NCBI GenBank assembly: GCA_910587705.1
Contig: CAJUMX010000001.1
Coordinates: forward strand, 310,001-374,000
Length of the DNA stretch: 64,000 nt
Origin: an uncultured Oscillibacter sp.
GTDB lineage: Bacteria > Bacillota > Clostridia > Oscillospirales > Oscillospiraceae
Direction: 5' to 3'
The translations under genes and the position numbers were made by a program. Below, piece by piece: positions 19,828 to 28,169 of this stretch. The notes under the pieces were generated by a model. That model was not told the origin of the DNA. It ran no database searches and saw nothing but the letters and a program-made list of their open reading frames with translations. Position 1 is the first letter of the stretch; every line of letters begins with the position of its first letter.

Positions 19828-21054
19828 TTATTGTCCCCCTCTTTCGGGCTCCCCCCCGCTTTCCACGTCCCCTGCGGGTTCCCCAGCTTCCCCCTTCTCC
19901 TTCAAAACCGCCGCGAACCGCTCCGCGAAGAGCCGCCCCGCCAGCACCGCCTCCTCCGGGGAGTTTCCGGCGGCCCCCACCTCCAGCAGCAGCGACCCGG
20001 TGGTAGCGTGCTGGTTGTACCGGGAGTTCCGCAACAGCACCGGGCGCATCAGCGTGGGGTAATGCTCCAGCACGTCCTGCTGCACCGCCGCCGCCAGCCG
20101 CAGATTTTCCAGCCAGTCCGGGTGCTCCAGCCCGCTGCCGTCGCTGCCCATCACCAGGGACATTTGGGCCGGGACCCCCACGCCCTCCACCTCCGACACC
20201 GCCTTGTACTGGTTCCCCTGCCCATCCTCAATGGCGTCCCGGTGCACATCCAGCACGAAGCGAATGGAGGGATACTGCTCCAGGTACTTCCGTATGGAGA
20301 CCAGGGCCCGGTCATAGGCCCCCGTATAATTGGGGTAGTCGTACAGCGTCCGGTCGTGGAGGACGGAGATGCCCGCCTCTCCCAGAACCTCCGCCATCTC
20401 GTCTCCCACCTTCACCACGTTATAGCGGTAATCCGTAGTCCGGTAGTCCCCAGACCAGACAATTCCCTCCGTTCCTGGGACGGGGGTATAGGCCTCGCTG
20501 CCGTGGGTATGCAGAATCAGCACCTGGGGCTCCCCCTCTCCCAGGGCTGCGGCAAAGGGCTTTTGGAGCTCCGAAACGGATAGCTCATGGCTGGTGGAGT
20601 TGCTGATGTACACCCGCCCGCAGACGGTATAGCCGCTAGGGTCCGTGGGAATCAGCGTCTTTGCGGGGACGCCGTTGTCCGCTGCGATGGGGGCCGCAGG
20701 CTCCACCGGGGTCTCCTCCACCGGGGCCCGAACGGGGGCCTGGGTCTCTCCGTCCTCCTCCGGCGGCTCCTGCCGCTCCAGAGCCTGGAGCTCCGCCACC
20801 TCCTCCCGGGCCGCCAGCAGCAGCGGCGACTCCCCGATGGTCAGCGCCGCCGCTGGGGACAGGCCGTCTCCGGCCCACAAATCTCCCAGCTCCCAGCGGA
20901 GCATCCGCTCCGGCAAAGCCTCCGCCAGGGCGGAATATGCCGCCGCCGCACTGTCACTTCCAGCGGTGACGGCGGCAGCCCACAGCGTCCCCGCCGCCAG
21001 AAGGGCCGCCTCCACCCGCCGGAGGACCTTGACCAGACTTTTCTTTTGTTTCAT
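19828..21054 (-). CDS. spoIIP: Stage II sporulation protein P (peptidoglycan amidase/endopeptidase)
   Basis: 408 residues. One N-terminal membrane anchor (about 12-32), an Ala/Pro/Glu-rich linker, then the SpoIIP catalytic domain (about 165-395) with the metal-site motifs HTHGSEAY and DVHRDA and the conserved Glu in LLLEVGAAGN. Acts in the mother cell with SpoIID/SpoIIM to thin septal peptidoglycan for engulfment. AGAGGTGAG lies upstream of the ATG, and a sigma-E-like promoter at 21074-21102 agrees with mother-cell expression. Confidence 0.95.
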   Translation of the reverse strand: MKQKKSLVKVLRRVEAALLAAGTLWAAAVTAGSDSAAAAYSALAEALPERMLRWELGDLWAGDGLSPAAALTIGESPLLLAAREEVAELQALERQEPPEEDGETQAPVRAPVEETPVEPAAPIAADNGVPAKTLIPTDPSGYTVCGRVYISNSTSHELSVSELQKPFAAALGEGEPQVLILHTHGSEAYTPVPGTEGIVWSGDYRTTDYRYNVVKVGDEMAEVLGEAGISVLHDRTLYDYPNYTGAYDRALVSIRKYLEQYPSIRFVLDVHRDAIEDGQGNQYKAVSEVEGVGVPAQMSLVMGSDGSGLEHPDWLENLRLAAAVQQDVLEHYPTLMRPVLLRNSRYNQHATTGSLLLEVGAAGNSPEEAVLAGRLFAERFAAVLKEKGEAGEPAGDVESGGEPERGGQ

Positions 21055-21073
21055 ATCCGCTCACCTCTGGGAC

Positions 21074-21102
21074 AACCTATGTCCGGCGGGCGGGAAATAT
21101 GT
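21074..21102 (-). promoter_or_regulatory. Candidate sigma-E promoter of spoIIP
   Basis: On the minus strand ACATATT, 14 nt, CATAGGTT, close to the sigma-E pattern (kmATATT, 14-15 nt, CATACAnT). It lies 20 nt before the ATG. Confidence 0.5.
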
Positions 21103-21193
21103 CAGTCTTGCAATCCCGCCCCATTCAGTATATACTTGGATACGAATAATCACCTTGGCAAAGACCCGATTCCACAAAAGGAGCTGAACTTAA

Positions 21194-22456
21194 GTGACAA
21201 GAACCCAGCTCGCCGGCGGCGTGTTTCTCACGTATCTCCCGGCGAAGAAATTTAAGACAAGCCTCCTCTCCGCCCAGTTCGTGGTTCCCCTGAAATGGGA
21301 AACCGCCTCGGCCAACGCCCTCCTGGGCTCCATCCTCCGTCGGGGCACCGTCTCTTGCCCGGACATGGGCGCCCTGGCCCAGCGCCTGGACCAGCTCTAC
21401 GGCGCCCGGATCGACGGCACCGTCCGCAAAAAGGGGGAATCCCAGTGCGTGGGCTTCGTGGCCAGCCTCATTGACGACAGCTTCGCCCCCGGAGGCGAAC
21501 GCCTGCTGGAGCCGGCCGCCAGCCTCCTGGGCGAGCTGATTTGCCATCCCGTCACCCGGGACGGCCTGTTTCTAGAGGAGTACTTTGAAAGCGAGAAAAC
21601 CAACCTCATCGACGCCATCCGCAGCATCCTAAATGACAAGCGCTCCTATGCCGACAGCCGCCTCCTCCAGGAGATGTGCACCGGGGAGCCCTATGGCGTG
21701 CCCCGTCTTGGCAACGAGCAGATCACCGCCGCCCTCCACCCCCAGCTGCTCTTTGACGCCTATCGGGAGCTGATTTCCACCGCCCGGCTGGAGATATTCT
21801 ACAGCGGCAGCGCAGAGCGCTCCCGGGTGGAGGACGCCCTTCGCTCCGCCCTGGCGGACCTGCCCCGGAAGGACATCGCCCCTCCGCCGGAGCGGACGCC
21901 CCACGTCCTGCCGGAGGAGCCCCGCATCCTCACAGAGCGGCTGGACGTCACCCAGGGCAAGCTGGGCATGGGCTTCTCCTGTGGCAGCGATGACGCCGCC
22001 GCCCTGCTGCTGGGCAACACCCTCTTTGGCGGCAGCAGCAACTCCAAGCTCTTCCTAAATGTCCGGGAAAAGCTGTCCCTCTGCTATTACGCCTCCTCCC
22101 TCTTCCACCGGCACAAGGGGCTTATCACCGTCTCCTCGGGCATCGAGTTTGAAAACTACCAGAAGGCCTATGACGAAATCTGCACCCAGCTAGAGGCCGT
22201 GCAGAAGGGGCAGCTGGAGGACTGGGAGCTGGAGGCCGCCCGGAGCACCCTGCTGAACGCTTACGCCTCCATGGGAGACTCCCAGGGAAAGCTGGAAAAC
22301 TTCTATCTGGGCCAGGCCGCCACCGGCCGGGACGAATCCCCGGAGGACCTGGCATCCCAGGTTCGCGCCGTCACCCCGGAGCGCATTTTTGCGGCCATGG
22401 GCACGGTGAAGCTGGATACCGTATACTTCCTACAGGGAAAGGAGGCGGAGGCATGA
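21194..22456 (+). CDS. M16-family peptidase-like protein without zinc motif (YmfF-like)
   Basis: 420 residues with the two-lobed M16 fold. The HxxEH zinc motif is absent, while the substrate-binding C-terminal signature (FLNVREKLSLCYYASS) is kept, so this is the non-catalytic partner of the next gene. GTG start with AAAAGGAG about 10 nt upstream. Overlaps the catalytic subunit by ATGA. In Bacillus the equivalent ymfF-ymfH pair has poorly defined function. Confidence 0.88.
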   Translation: MTRTQLAGGVFLTYLPAKKFKTSLLSAQFVVPLKWETASANALLGSILRRGTVSCPDMGALAQRLDQLYGARIDGTVRKKGESQCVGFVASLIDDSFAPGGERLLEPAASLLGELICHPVTRDGLFLEEYFESEKTNLIDAIRSILNDKRSYADSRLLQEMCTGEPYGVPRLGNEQITAALHPQLLFDAYRELISTARLEIFYSGSAERSRVEDALRSALADLPRKDIAPPPERTPHVLPEEPRILTERLDVTQGKLGMGFSCGSDDAAALLLGNTLFGGSSNSKLFLNVREKLSLCYYASSLFHRHKGLITVSSGIEFENYQKAYDEICTQLEAVQKGQLEDWELEAARSTLLNAYASMGDSQGKLENFYLGQAATGRDESPEDLASQVRAVTPERIFAAMGTVKLDTVYFLQGKEAEA

Positions 22457-23724
22457 AACCCATTCTCTATGAACGCCTGGGCGAGACCGTCTGCTGTGAG
22501 ACCCTGCCCAACGGCCTGGAAATCCGGGTGATTCCCAAGCCGGACCACGCCAAGAAATACGCCTTCTTCGCCACCCGTTACGGCGGTATGGACACCTGCT
22601 TTCAGCTAAACGGCCAGTGGATGGACACCCCCGCCGGAATTGCCCACTATTTGGAACACAAGATGTTCGACACCGAGGAGGGCAACGCCCTTCAGGAACT
22701 GGCGAAAAACGGCGCAGAGCCCAACGCCTTCACCTCCAACGCCATGACCGGGTACTACTTCGACTCCACGGACCACTTTGACGAAAATCTGGAGATTCTG
22801 CTGTCCTTCGTCTCCATCCCCTACTTTACCCAGGAGAGCGTGGACAAGGAGCAAGGCATCATCGGCCAGGAAATCCGCATGATCGAGGACAACCCCGACT
22901 GGCAGATTTACGCCCGGCTGCTCCGGGCTCTCTATCAGGTCTCCACCGCCCGGACCTCCATCGCCGGAACCGTGGAGAGCATCTCCCACATCACGGCGGA
23001 AACCCTCTACGACTGCCACAGGGCCTTCTACACCCCCTCCAACATGATCTTGACGGTGGTGGGCAATGTAGACCCGGAGAAGGTTGCTGACCTCGCCCGC
23101 CGGGTGCTCCCGCAGGAGGGCGGTCCCGTGATTCCCCGGGACTACGGCGACGAGCCCGGAACCCTCTCAAAACGGGAAACCCGCCTGGCTATGGAGGTCT
23201 CCAGCCCCCAGTTCCTGTCGGGCTATAAGTGCCGCCCGGTTCCGGAGGGAGAGGACCGCCTCCGGGCTATGATTCTGGGCGATCTGGCCTGCGACCTGCT
23301 CTTTGGCGAGTCCAGCCCCCTGTACCAGCGGCTTTACAGCCAGGGCCTTATCAACGCCAGCTTTGGCGGGGCCTACGAGCTGCTGCCCGGCGCGGCCTTC
23401 CTCTACGCCGGCGGCGAGAGCAAGGAGCCCCAGGCCGTGGCCGCCGCCCTCCAAGAGGAGGCGGACCGTCTGATCCGAGAGGGCGTGGACCAGGACTTTT
23501 TCCAGCGGACCCTCCGGGCCAGCTTCGGCTCCAACCTCCGGGGGCTGAATTCCTTCGAAAACATCGCCGTCTCCCTCACCGAGGGCTGCTTCGGCGGCTA
23601 CGATCCCTTCCGCTTCCCCCAGGTCTTTGACTCCGTTACCCAGGAGGACGTGCTGTCCTTCCTCCGGGAAAACCTGGTCCAGGAGCGGTGGGCCCTGTCC
23701 GAAATCGTCCCTAAGGAGGCTTGA
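22453..23724 (+). CDS. M16-family zinc peptidase (YmfH-like)
   Basis: 423 residues. The inverted zinc motif HYLEH (His65, Glu68, His69) and the downstream Glu (EQGIIGQEIRM) are intact, so this is the catalytic subunit of an M16 heterodimer with the upstream protein. Start ATG overlaps the previous stop (ATGA). It is followed after 1 nt by lgt, so the four genes 21194-25565 form one operon. Confidence 0.9.
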   Translation: MKPILYERLGETVCCETLPNGLEIRVIPKPDHAKKYAFFATRYGGMDTCFQLNGQWMDTPAGIAHYLEHKMFDTEEGNALQELAKNGAEPNAFTSNAMTGYYFDSTDHFDENLEILLSFVSIPYFTQESVDKEQGIIGQEIRMIEDNPDWQIYARLLRALYQVSTARTSIAGTVESISHITAETLYDCHRAFYTPSNMILTVVGNVDPEKVADLARRVLPQEGGPVIPRDYGDEPGTLSKRETRLAMEVSSPQFLSGYKCRPVPEGEDRLRAMILGDLACDLLFGESSPLYQRLYSQGLINASFGGAYELLPGAAFLYAGGESKEPQAVAAALQEEADRLIREGVDQDFFQRTLRASFGSNLRGLNSFENIAVSLTEGCFGGYDPFRFPQVFDSVTQEDVLSFLRENLVQERWALSEIVPKEA

Positions 23725-23725
23725 T

Positions 23726-24739
23726 ATGTCCGCACCTGAACTGACCGCGCTGAAAGACATGCCCATTAGCTTCCCAGGTCTCTTCGGGAGCTGGGAATTC
23801 AACCCGGACCCCATCGCTATCCACGTGGGCCACGGGGTCTACTGGTACGGCATCATTCTGGCCCTCGGTTTCCTGGCGGGGCTACTGCTGTGCATGCGTC
23901 AGGCCAAGCGCTATGGCCTGACGGAGGACCACGTGCTGGACTTCGTTCTCTGGGCGGTGCCCTGCTGCATCCTGGGTTCCCGCATCTATTACGTCCTTTT
24001 CTACCTGGACCTCTACCGGGACGCCTCCGGGGCTCTGGACTGGAGCCGGGTCGTCGCCATCTGGGACGGCGGCATCGCCATCTACGGCACCGTCATCGCC
24101 GGGGCCCTGGTGGCCTTCGTATTCACCCGATACAAAAAGATTCCCTTCGGGGCCATGGCGGACCTGGCGGTGATGGGCCTGCTGCTGGGTCAGATCATCG
24201 GCCGCTGGGCCAACTTCATCAACCGGGAGGCCTTCGGCGGCCTGACGGACCTGCCCTGGCGGATGCGCCTGTGGACCAGCGCCACCCAGTACGTGGAGGT
24301 CCACCCCACCTTTTTCTACGAGAGCCTCTGGAACCTCGTGGGGCTGCTGCTGATCCTCTTCGTCGTCTCCAAAAGCCGCCGGTTCGACGGGGAGAACACC
24401 TGGTTCTACTTCCTCTGGTACGGCCTGGGCCGGACCTGGATCGAGGGTCTGCGGACCGACAGCTTATACCTCTTCGACTGGACCCTTTTCGGCCAGCCCA
24501 TCCGGGTCTCCCAGGCCCTCAGTGCCGTCATGGTTTTCGTGGCGGTCCTGGCCCTGTTCTATGAAATCAAGCGCAAACCCCACTCCCCCCTGGACCTGCT
24601 GGTAAACCGCGTGGCGGCAGAGGCCGCCCAGGCAGACGGGTCAGGGGTCAAAACCGCCGTTCAGGCAAACGGTGACTCGCCCGTCGGAGGAGAGGCCCCT
24701 CCGAAGCCGGAAGGAGGTTCCGATGGCAGTCAGGCTTGA
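23726..24739 (+). CDS. lgt: Prolipoprotein diacylglyceryl transferase
   Basis: 337 residues, polytopic membrane enzyme that moves diacylglycerol from phosphatidylglycerol to the lipobox Cys of lipoproteins. The Lgt signature GRWANFINREAFGG and the WDGGIAIYGTVIAG segment with HP and YE motifs (VHPTFFYESLWN) are present. The ATG at 23726 is chosen for AAGGAGGC just upstream; the open frame extends further up but without a start signal. The C-terminal 50 residues form a hydrophilic Ala/Gly/Pro tail not needed in most homologues, overlapping folD by 17 nt. Confidence 0.93.
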   Translation: MSAPELTALKDMPISFPGLFGSWEFNPDPIAIHVGHGVYWYGIILALGFLAGLLLCMRQAKRYGLTEDHVLDFVLWAVPCCILGSRIYYVLFYLDLYRDASGALDWSRVVAIWDGGIAIYGTVIAGALVAFVFTRYKKIPFGAMADLAVMGLLLGQIIGRWANFINREAFGGLTDLPWRMRLWTSATQYVEVHPTFFYESLWNLVGLLLILFVVSKSRRFDGENTWFYFLWYGLGRTWIEGLRTDSLYLFDWTLFGQPIRVSQALSAVMVFVAVLALFYEIKRKPHSPLDLLVNRVAAEAAQADGSGVKTAVQANGDSPVGGEAPPKPEGGSDGSQA

Positions 24740-25565
24740 CGGCGCGGCCCTGGCCGCCAGAATCAAAGCGCACATCCGGAAGGAGGCCGCCGCCCTGCCC
24801 TGCCCCCCCATGCTGGCGGTGGTGCTGGCGGGAGAGGACCCCGCCTCCCTGGTGTACGTCCGGGGCAAGGAGCGGGACTGCGCGGAATGTGGCATCCGCA
24901 CCCAAACTCACCGCCTCACGGCGGAGGTCTCCCAGGAGGAGCTGCTGGCTCTGGTGGATGCGCTAAACCGGGATGAGGACGTGGACGGCATCCTGGTCCA
25001 GCTTCCCCTGCCGGAGGGTCTGAACTCCTGGCCCATTCTTCACGCGCTTTCCCCGGAGAAGGATGTGGACTGCTTCCACCCCCTGAATGCCGGGCTGCTG
25101 GCCCTGGGGGAGCCTCGCTTTCTCCCCTGCACCCCCGCCGGAGTTTTGGAGCTGCTGGACGCCTACGCGATTCCCATTCGAGGCCGGCACTGCCTCATCC
25201 TCGGGCGGAGCCTCCTGGTGGGCCGTCCCCTGGCCCAGCTTCTCACCTCCCGGGACGGCACCGTCACCCTCTGCCACTCCCAGTCGCAAAATTTGCCCGC
25301 CCTGACCCGTCAGGCGGACATTCTGATCTCCGCCGCAGGCCGCCCGGGCCTTGTGACGGCGGACATGGTGAAGCCCGGGGCGGCAGTCATCGATGTGGCC
25401 ATAAACCACGGAGCGGACGGGAAGCTTACCGGGGACGTGGATTTCCCGGCGGTGGAGCCTGTGGCGGGCTTCCTCACCCCGGTGCCCGGCGGCGTGGGCC
25501 CCATGACCCGGGCCTGCCTGCTGCAAAACGTCCTCCGGGCCGCCCGGTCCCGGCGGCTTCCTTAA
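24723..25565 (+). CDS. folD: Bifunctional methylenetetrahydrofolate dehydrogenase/cyclohydrolase
   Basis: 280 residues. Interconverts 5,10-methylene-, methenyl- and 10-formyl-tetrahydrofolate. Typical motifs are seen: YVRGKERDC with the catalytic Lys, DVDGILVQLPLP, LILGRSLLVGRPL in the NADP-binding domain and PGGVGPMTRACLLQN at the C-terminus. The ATG at 24723 follows GGAGGTTCC and overlaps the lgt stop. Last gene of the operon; a terminator follows. Confidence 0.95.
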   Translation: MAVRLDGAALAARIKAHIRKEAAALPCPPMLAVVLAGEDPASLVYVRGKERDCAECGIRTQTHRLTAEVSQEELLALVDALNRDEDVDGILVQLPLPEGLNSWPILHALSPEKDVDCFHPLNAGLLALGEPRFLPCTPAGVLELLDAYAIPIRGRHCLILGRSLLVGRPLAQLLTSRDGTVTLCHSQSQNLPALTRQADILISAAGRPGLVTADMVKPGAAVIDVAINHGADGKLTGDVDFPAVEPVAGFLTPVPGGVGPMTRACLLQNVLRAARSRRLP

Positions 25566-25573
25566 GAAGTTGC

Positions 25574-25615
25574 AAAAACGCTGGTTGGTTTCGCTGAAAC
25601 CGGCCGGCGTTTTTT
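25574..25615 (+). terminator. Intrinsic terminator after folD
   Basis: Stem AAAAACGCTGG with CCGGCGTTTTT enclosing an inner GGTTTC/GAAACC stem, ending in a T run. Confidence 0.85.
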
Positions 25616-25656
25616 GTCACTCCAACCAATTTTTTCCTCTTTTTTCCGGGAGCACA

Positions 25657-25684
25657 TTGACTTTTGGCCCATCTCTGGTATAAT
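25657..25684 (+). promoter_or_regulatory. Sigma-A promoter of the Rrf2/fusion/flavodiiron operon
   Basis: TTGACT, 16 nt, TATAAT. Just downstream the short imperfect palindrome ATATGTACAATAT (25693-25705) would be a natural site for Rrf2 autoregulation, which is inference. Confidence 0.7.
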
Positions 25685-25768
25685 TAACGAAATATGTACA
25701 ATATAAAGGGGAGCAGCTTATACACATTGCCCGTCCTGCCGCTCCGCAAATGCGATTGAGGTGTTTTT

Positions 25769-26161
25769 TTGCTGGTAACAAGAGAAATGGATTATACGCT
25801 GCGCATCCTCCGGGCACTGCACCAGGACGGGCAGCTCTCCGCCGCCGCCGTGGCCCGAAAAGAGCATATACAAAAGGCCATCACCTTGAAGCTGCTGAAC
25901 CGGCTGCTGTCCGCCGGCATCGTGGAGAGCCGCCGGGGCGTCAGCGGGGGCTATTTCCTCAAGCGCCCCTGCGAGGAGCTGACCATTTACGACGTTTTCC
26001 AGTCCATCGGCGAGCTGCCCCTCCTCAACCGCTGCCAGCGGGAGGGTTATTCCTGCGAAAACTTCCCCAAGGGCGGCTGCGGCGTCTGCCGGGAGCTGAA
26101 CCGTATTCAAGGAACTCTAAACCGGGAGCTCCGGCGCATGCCGCTGAGCGATATTTTCTAG
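25769..26161 (+). CDS. Rrf2-family transcriptional regulator with Cys-rich sensor region
   Basis: 130 residues. N-terminal winged helix-turn-helix (about 1-65, REMDYTLRILRAL and the wing SRRGVSGGYFL), dimerisation helix, and Cys89, Cys96, Cys104 and Cys107 in the loop where IscR/NsrR/RsrR proteins bind an iron-sulfur cluster. The likely start is TTG at 25769 behind TGAGGTG. It heads an operon with the acyl-CoA dehydrogenase fusion (65 nt downstream) and the flavodiiron protein, so it probably senses oxygen, nitric oxide or iron-sulfur status and controls both. Confidence 0.88.
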   Translation: MLVTREMDYTLRILRALHQDGQLSAAAVARKEHIQKAITLKLLNRLLSAGIVESRRGVSGGYFLKRPCEELTIYDVFQSIGELPLLNRCQREGYSCENFPKGGCGVCRELNRIQGTLNRELRRMPLSDIF

Positions 26162-26226
26162 CGTATCCAGGTTTCATCCGTTTCATATGCCACAACTGAC
26201 CATTACGGGAAAAGGAGGCACCCAAC

Positions 26227-28137
26227 ATGCTGTATCAAACCACGCAGGCCCACGAGGATCTCCGGGCAAAGGTCCGGGAATTTGCGGAGGCCGAGATCAA
26301 GCCCATCGCCTTTCTGCTGGACAAGGAGAACCGCTTCCCCGCGGAGGCGGTGAAAAAGATGGGAGAGCTGGGCCTGATGGGCCTGCCCTACGGCACGGAA
26401 TACGAGGGCGCGGGGTCCGACGCCCTGAGCTATGCCATCGCCGTGGAGGAGCTGGCCCGGGTGGACGGCGGCGCGGGAGTCATTCTCTCCGCCCACACCT
26501 CCCTGGGCACCTATCCCATTGCCGCCTTCGGCAATGAGGAGCAGAAGAAGAAATACCTTCCGGACCTGTGCGCGGGGCGGAAAATCGGCGCCTTCGGCCT
26601 GACGGAGCCCAACGCCGGGTCCGACGCCGGCGGCACCGAGACCACCGCCGAGGATATGGGAGACCACTACCTCCTAAACGGCGAGAAAATCTTCATCACC
26701 AACGGCGGAGAGGCCAGCACCTATGTGATCTTCGCCGTCACCACCCCCGGCATCGGCACCCGGGGCATCAGCGCCTTTATCGTGGAAAAGGGCTGGGAGG
26801 GCTTCACCTTCGAGGAGCACTATGACAAAATGGGCATCCGCTCCTCCGCCACCTGCCAGCTGAACTTCAACAATGTCAAGGTTCCCAAGGAGAACCTCCT
26901 GGGCAAGGAGGGCCAGGGCTTCAAGATCGCCATGTCCACCCTGGACGGCGGCCGCATCGGCATTGCGGCCCAGGCCCTGGGCATCGCCCAGGGGGCCTAT
27001 GAGGCGGCGGTGGAGTACTCCAAGGACCGGGTCCAGTTCGGCCGTCCCATCTGCCAGCAGCAGAACATCGCCTTCAAGATCGCCGACATGGCCACCAAGC
27101 TCCGCTGCGCCCGCTTCCTGGTCTACAGCGCCGCCGAGCTGAAGCAGGCCCACGTGCCCTACGGCATGGAGTCCGCCATGGCGAAGCAGTATGCCTCCGA
27201 CATCGCCTTGGAGGTCACCAACGACGCCCTCCAGATTTTCGGCGGCTGTGGCTACCTCAAGGGCATGGAAGTGGAGCGCTTCTATCGGGACGCGAAAATC
27301 ACCACCATCTACGAGGGCACCAACGAAATTCAGCGGGTCGTCATCGCCTCCCACATCCTGGGCAAGGCGGGCAAGGCCGACAGCGCCGCCCCCACTCAGC
27401 AAAGAGGGCCCGAGACCGGCGCGCGGAAGCGCCAGATTTGGAAGGACGGCTCCGCCCAGGAGAAGGTGGAGGCCCTGGTCGCCAACCTCAAGAAGGACGG
27501 ACACGACTTCACTGTGGGCATTCCCATAGACACTCCCATCACCCAGGCAGAGCGGGTGGTTTCTGCCGGACAGGGCATCGGCGAGAAGAAAAACATGAAG
27601 CTCATCGAGGACCTGGCCAAGGCCGCCGGAGCCGCCGTGGGCTCCAGCCGCCCCGTGGCGGAGACGCTGAAATACGTGCCCCTGAACCGCTATGTGGGCA
27701 TGTCCGGGCAGAAGTTCAAGGGGAACCTCTACATTGCCTGCGGCATCTCCGGCGCGATTCAGCACCTGAAGGGCATCAAGGACGCCTCCTGCATTGTGGC
27801 CATCAACAAAAATCCCAACGCGAAAATCTTCAAAAACTGCGACTACGGCATCGTAGGGGATGTCATGGAAATTCTGCCCCTGCTCACCGCCGCCCTGGAC
27901 ACCGGGGAGAAGCAGCCCGCGCCGCCCATGGTGAAGATGAAGCGGATGGTGCCCAAGAAGGTCACCCCGCCCCGGAAACTCTATATCTGCAACGGCTGCG
28001 GCCACGAGTACGACGTGCTGGTGGGCGACCCCGAAAACGAGGTCAAGCCCGGCACCGCCTTCAAGGACCTGCCGGAAGGCTGGACCTGCCCCCACTGCGG
28101 CGAGGGCGTGGACGCGTTCATCGAGATCGAAGTTTAA
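26227..28137 (+). CDS. Acyl-CoA dehydrogenase - ETF alpha C-terminal domain - rubredoxin fusion
   Basis: 636 residues, three redox modules. Residues 1-380: short-chain acyl-CoA dehydrogenase with FAD/substrate motifs GAFGLTEPNAGSDAGG and the catalytic Glu363 in IYEGTNEIQR. Residues about 440-560: FAD-binding domain II of electron-transfer flavoprotein alpha (GAAVGSSRPVAET, YIACGISGAIQHLKGIKD, VAINKNPNAKIF), without ETF alpha domain I and without any ETF beta gene nearby. Residues 584-636: rubredoxin with CNGC (Cys588, Cys591) and CPHC (Cys621, Cys624). Electrons could pass from the acyl-CoA via two flavins to the iron centre and then to the flavodiiron protein encoded 32 nt downstream. AAAAGGAGGCAC precedes the ATG. 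The domain calls are firm; the electron path is inference. Confidence 0.92.
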   Translation: MLYQTTQAHEDLRAKVREFAEAEIKPIAFLLDKENRFPAEAVKKMGELGLMGLPYGTEYEGAGSDALSYAIAVEELARVDGGAGVILSAHTSLGTYPIAAFGNEEQKKKYLPDLCAGRKIGAFGLTEPNAGSDAGGTETTAEDMGDHYLLNGEKIFITNGGEASTYVIFAVTTPGIGTRGISAFIVEKGWEGFTFEEHYDKMGIRSSATCQLNFNNVKVPKENLLGKEGQGFKIAMSTLDGGRIGIAAQALGIAQGAYEAAVEYSKDRVQFGRPICQQQNIAFKIADMATKLRCARFLVYSAAELKQAHVPYGMESAMAKQYASDIALEVTNDALQIFGGCGYLKGMEVERFYRDAKITTIYEGTNEIQRVVIASHILGKAGKADSAAPTQQRGPETGARKRQIWKDGSAQEKVEALVANLKKDGHDFTVGIPIDTPITQAERVVSAGQGIGEKKNMKLIEDLAKAAGAAVGSSRPVAETLKYVPLNRYVGMSGQKFKGNLYIACGISGAIQHLKGIKDASCIVAINKNPNAKIFKNCDYGIVGDVMEILPLLTAALDTGEKQPAPPMVKMKRMVPKKVTPPRKLYICNGCGHEYDVLVGDPENEVKPGTAFKDLPEGWTCPHCGEGVDAFIEIEV

Positions 28138-28169
28138 CGGCCCCGGACTTAAAATAAGGAGGCAGATCT

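Noticed and set aside
25693..25705. ATATGTACAATAT as a proven Rrf2 operator
   Set aside because: Imperfect and short; only mentioned with the promoter as a possibility.
26674..28095. 473-codon open frame antisense to the acyl-CoA dehydrogenase fusion
   Set aside because: No start signal and no recognisable fold; a shadow of the conserved gene.
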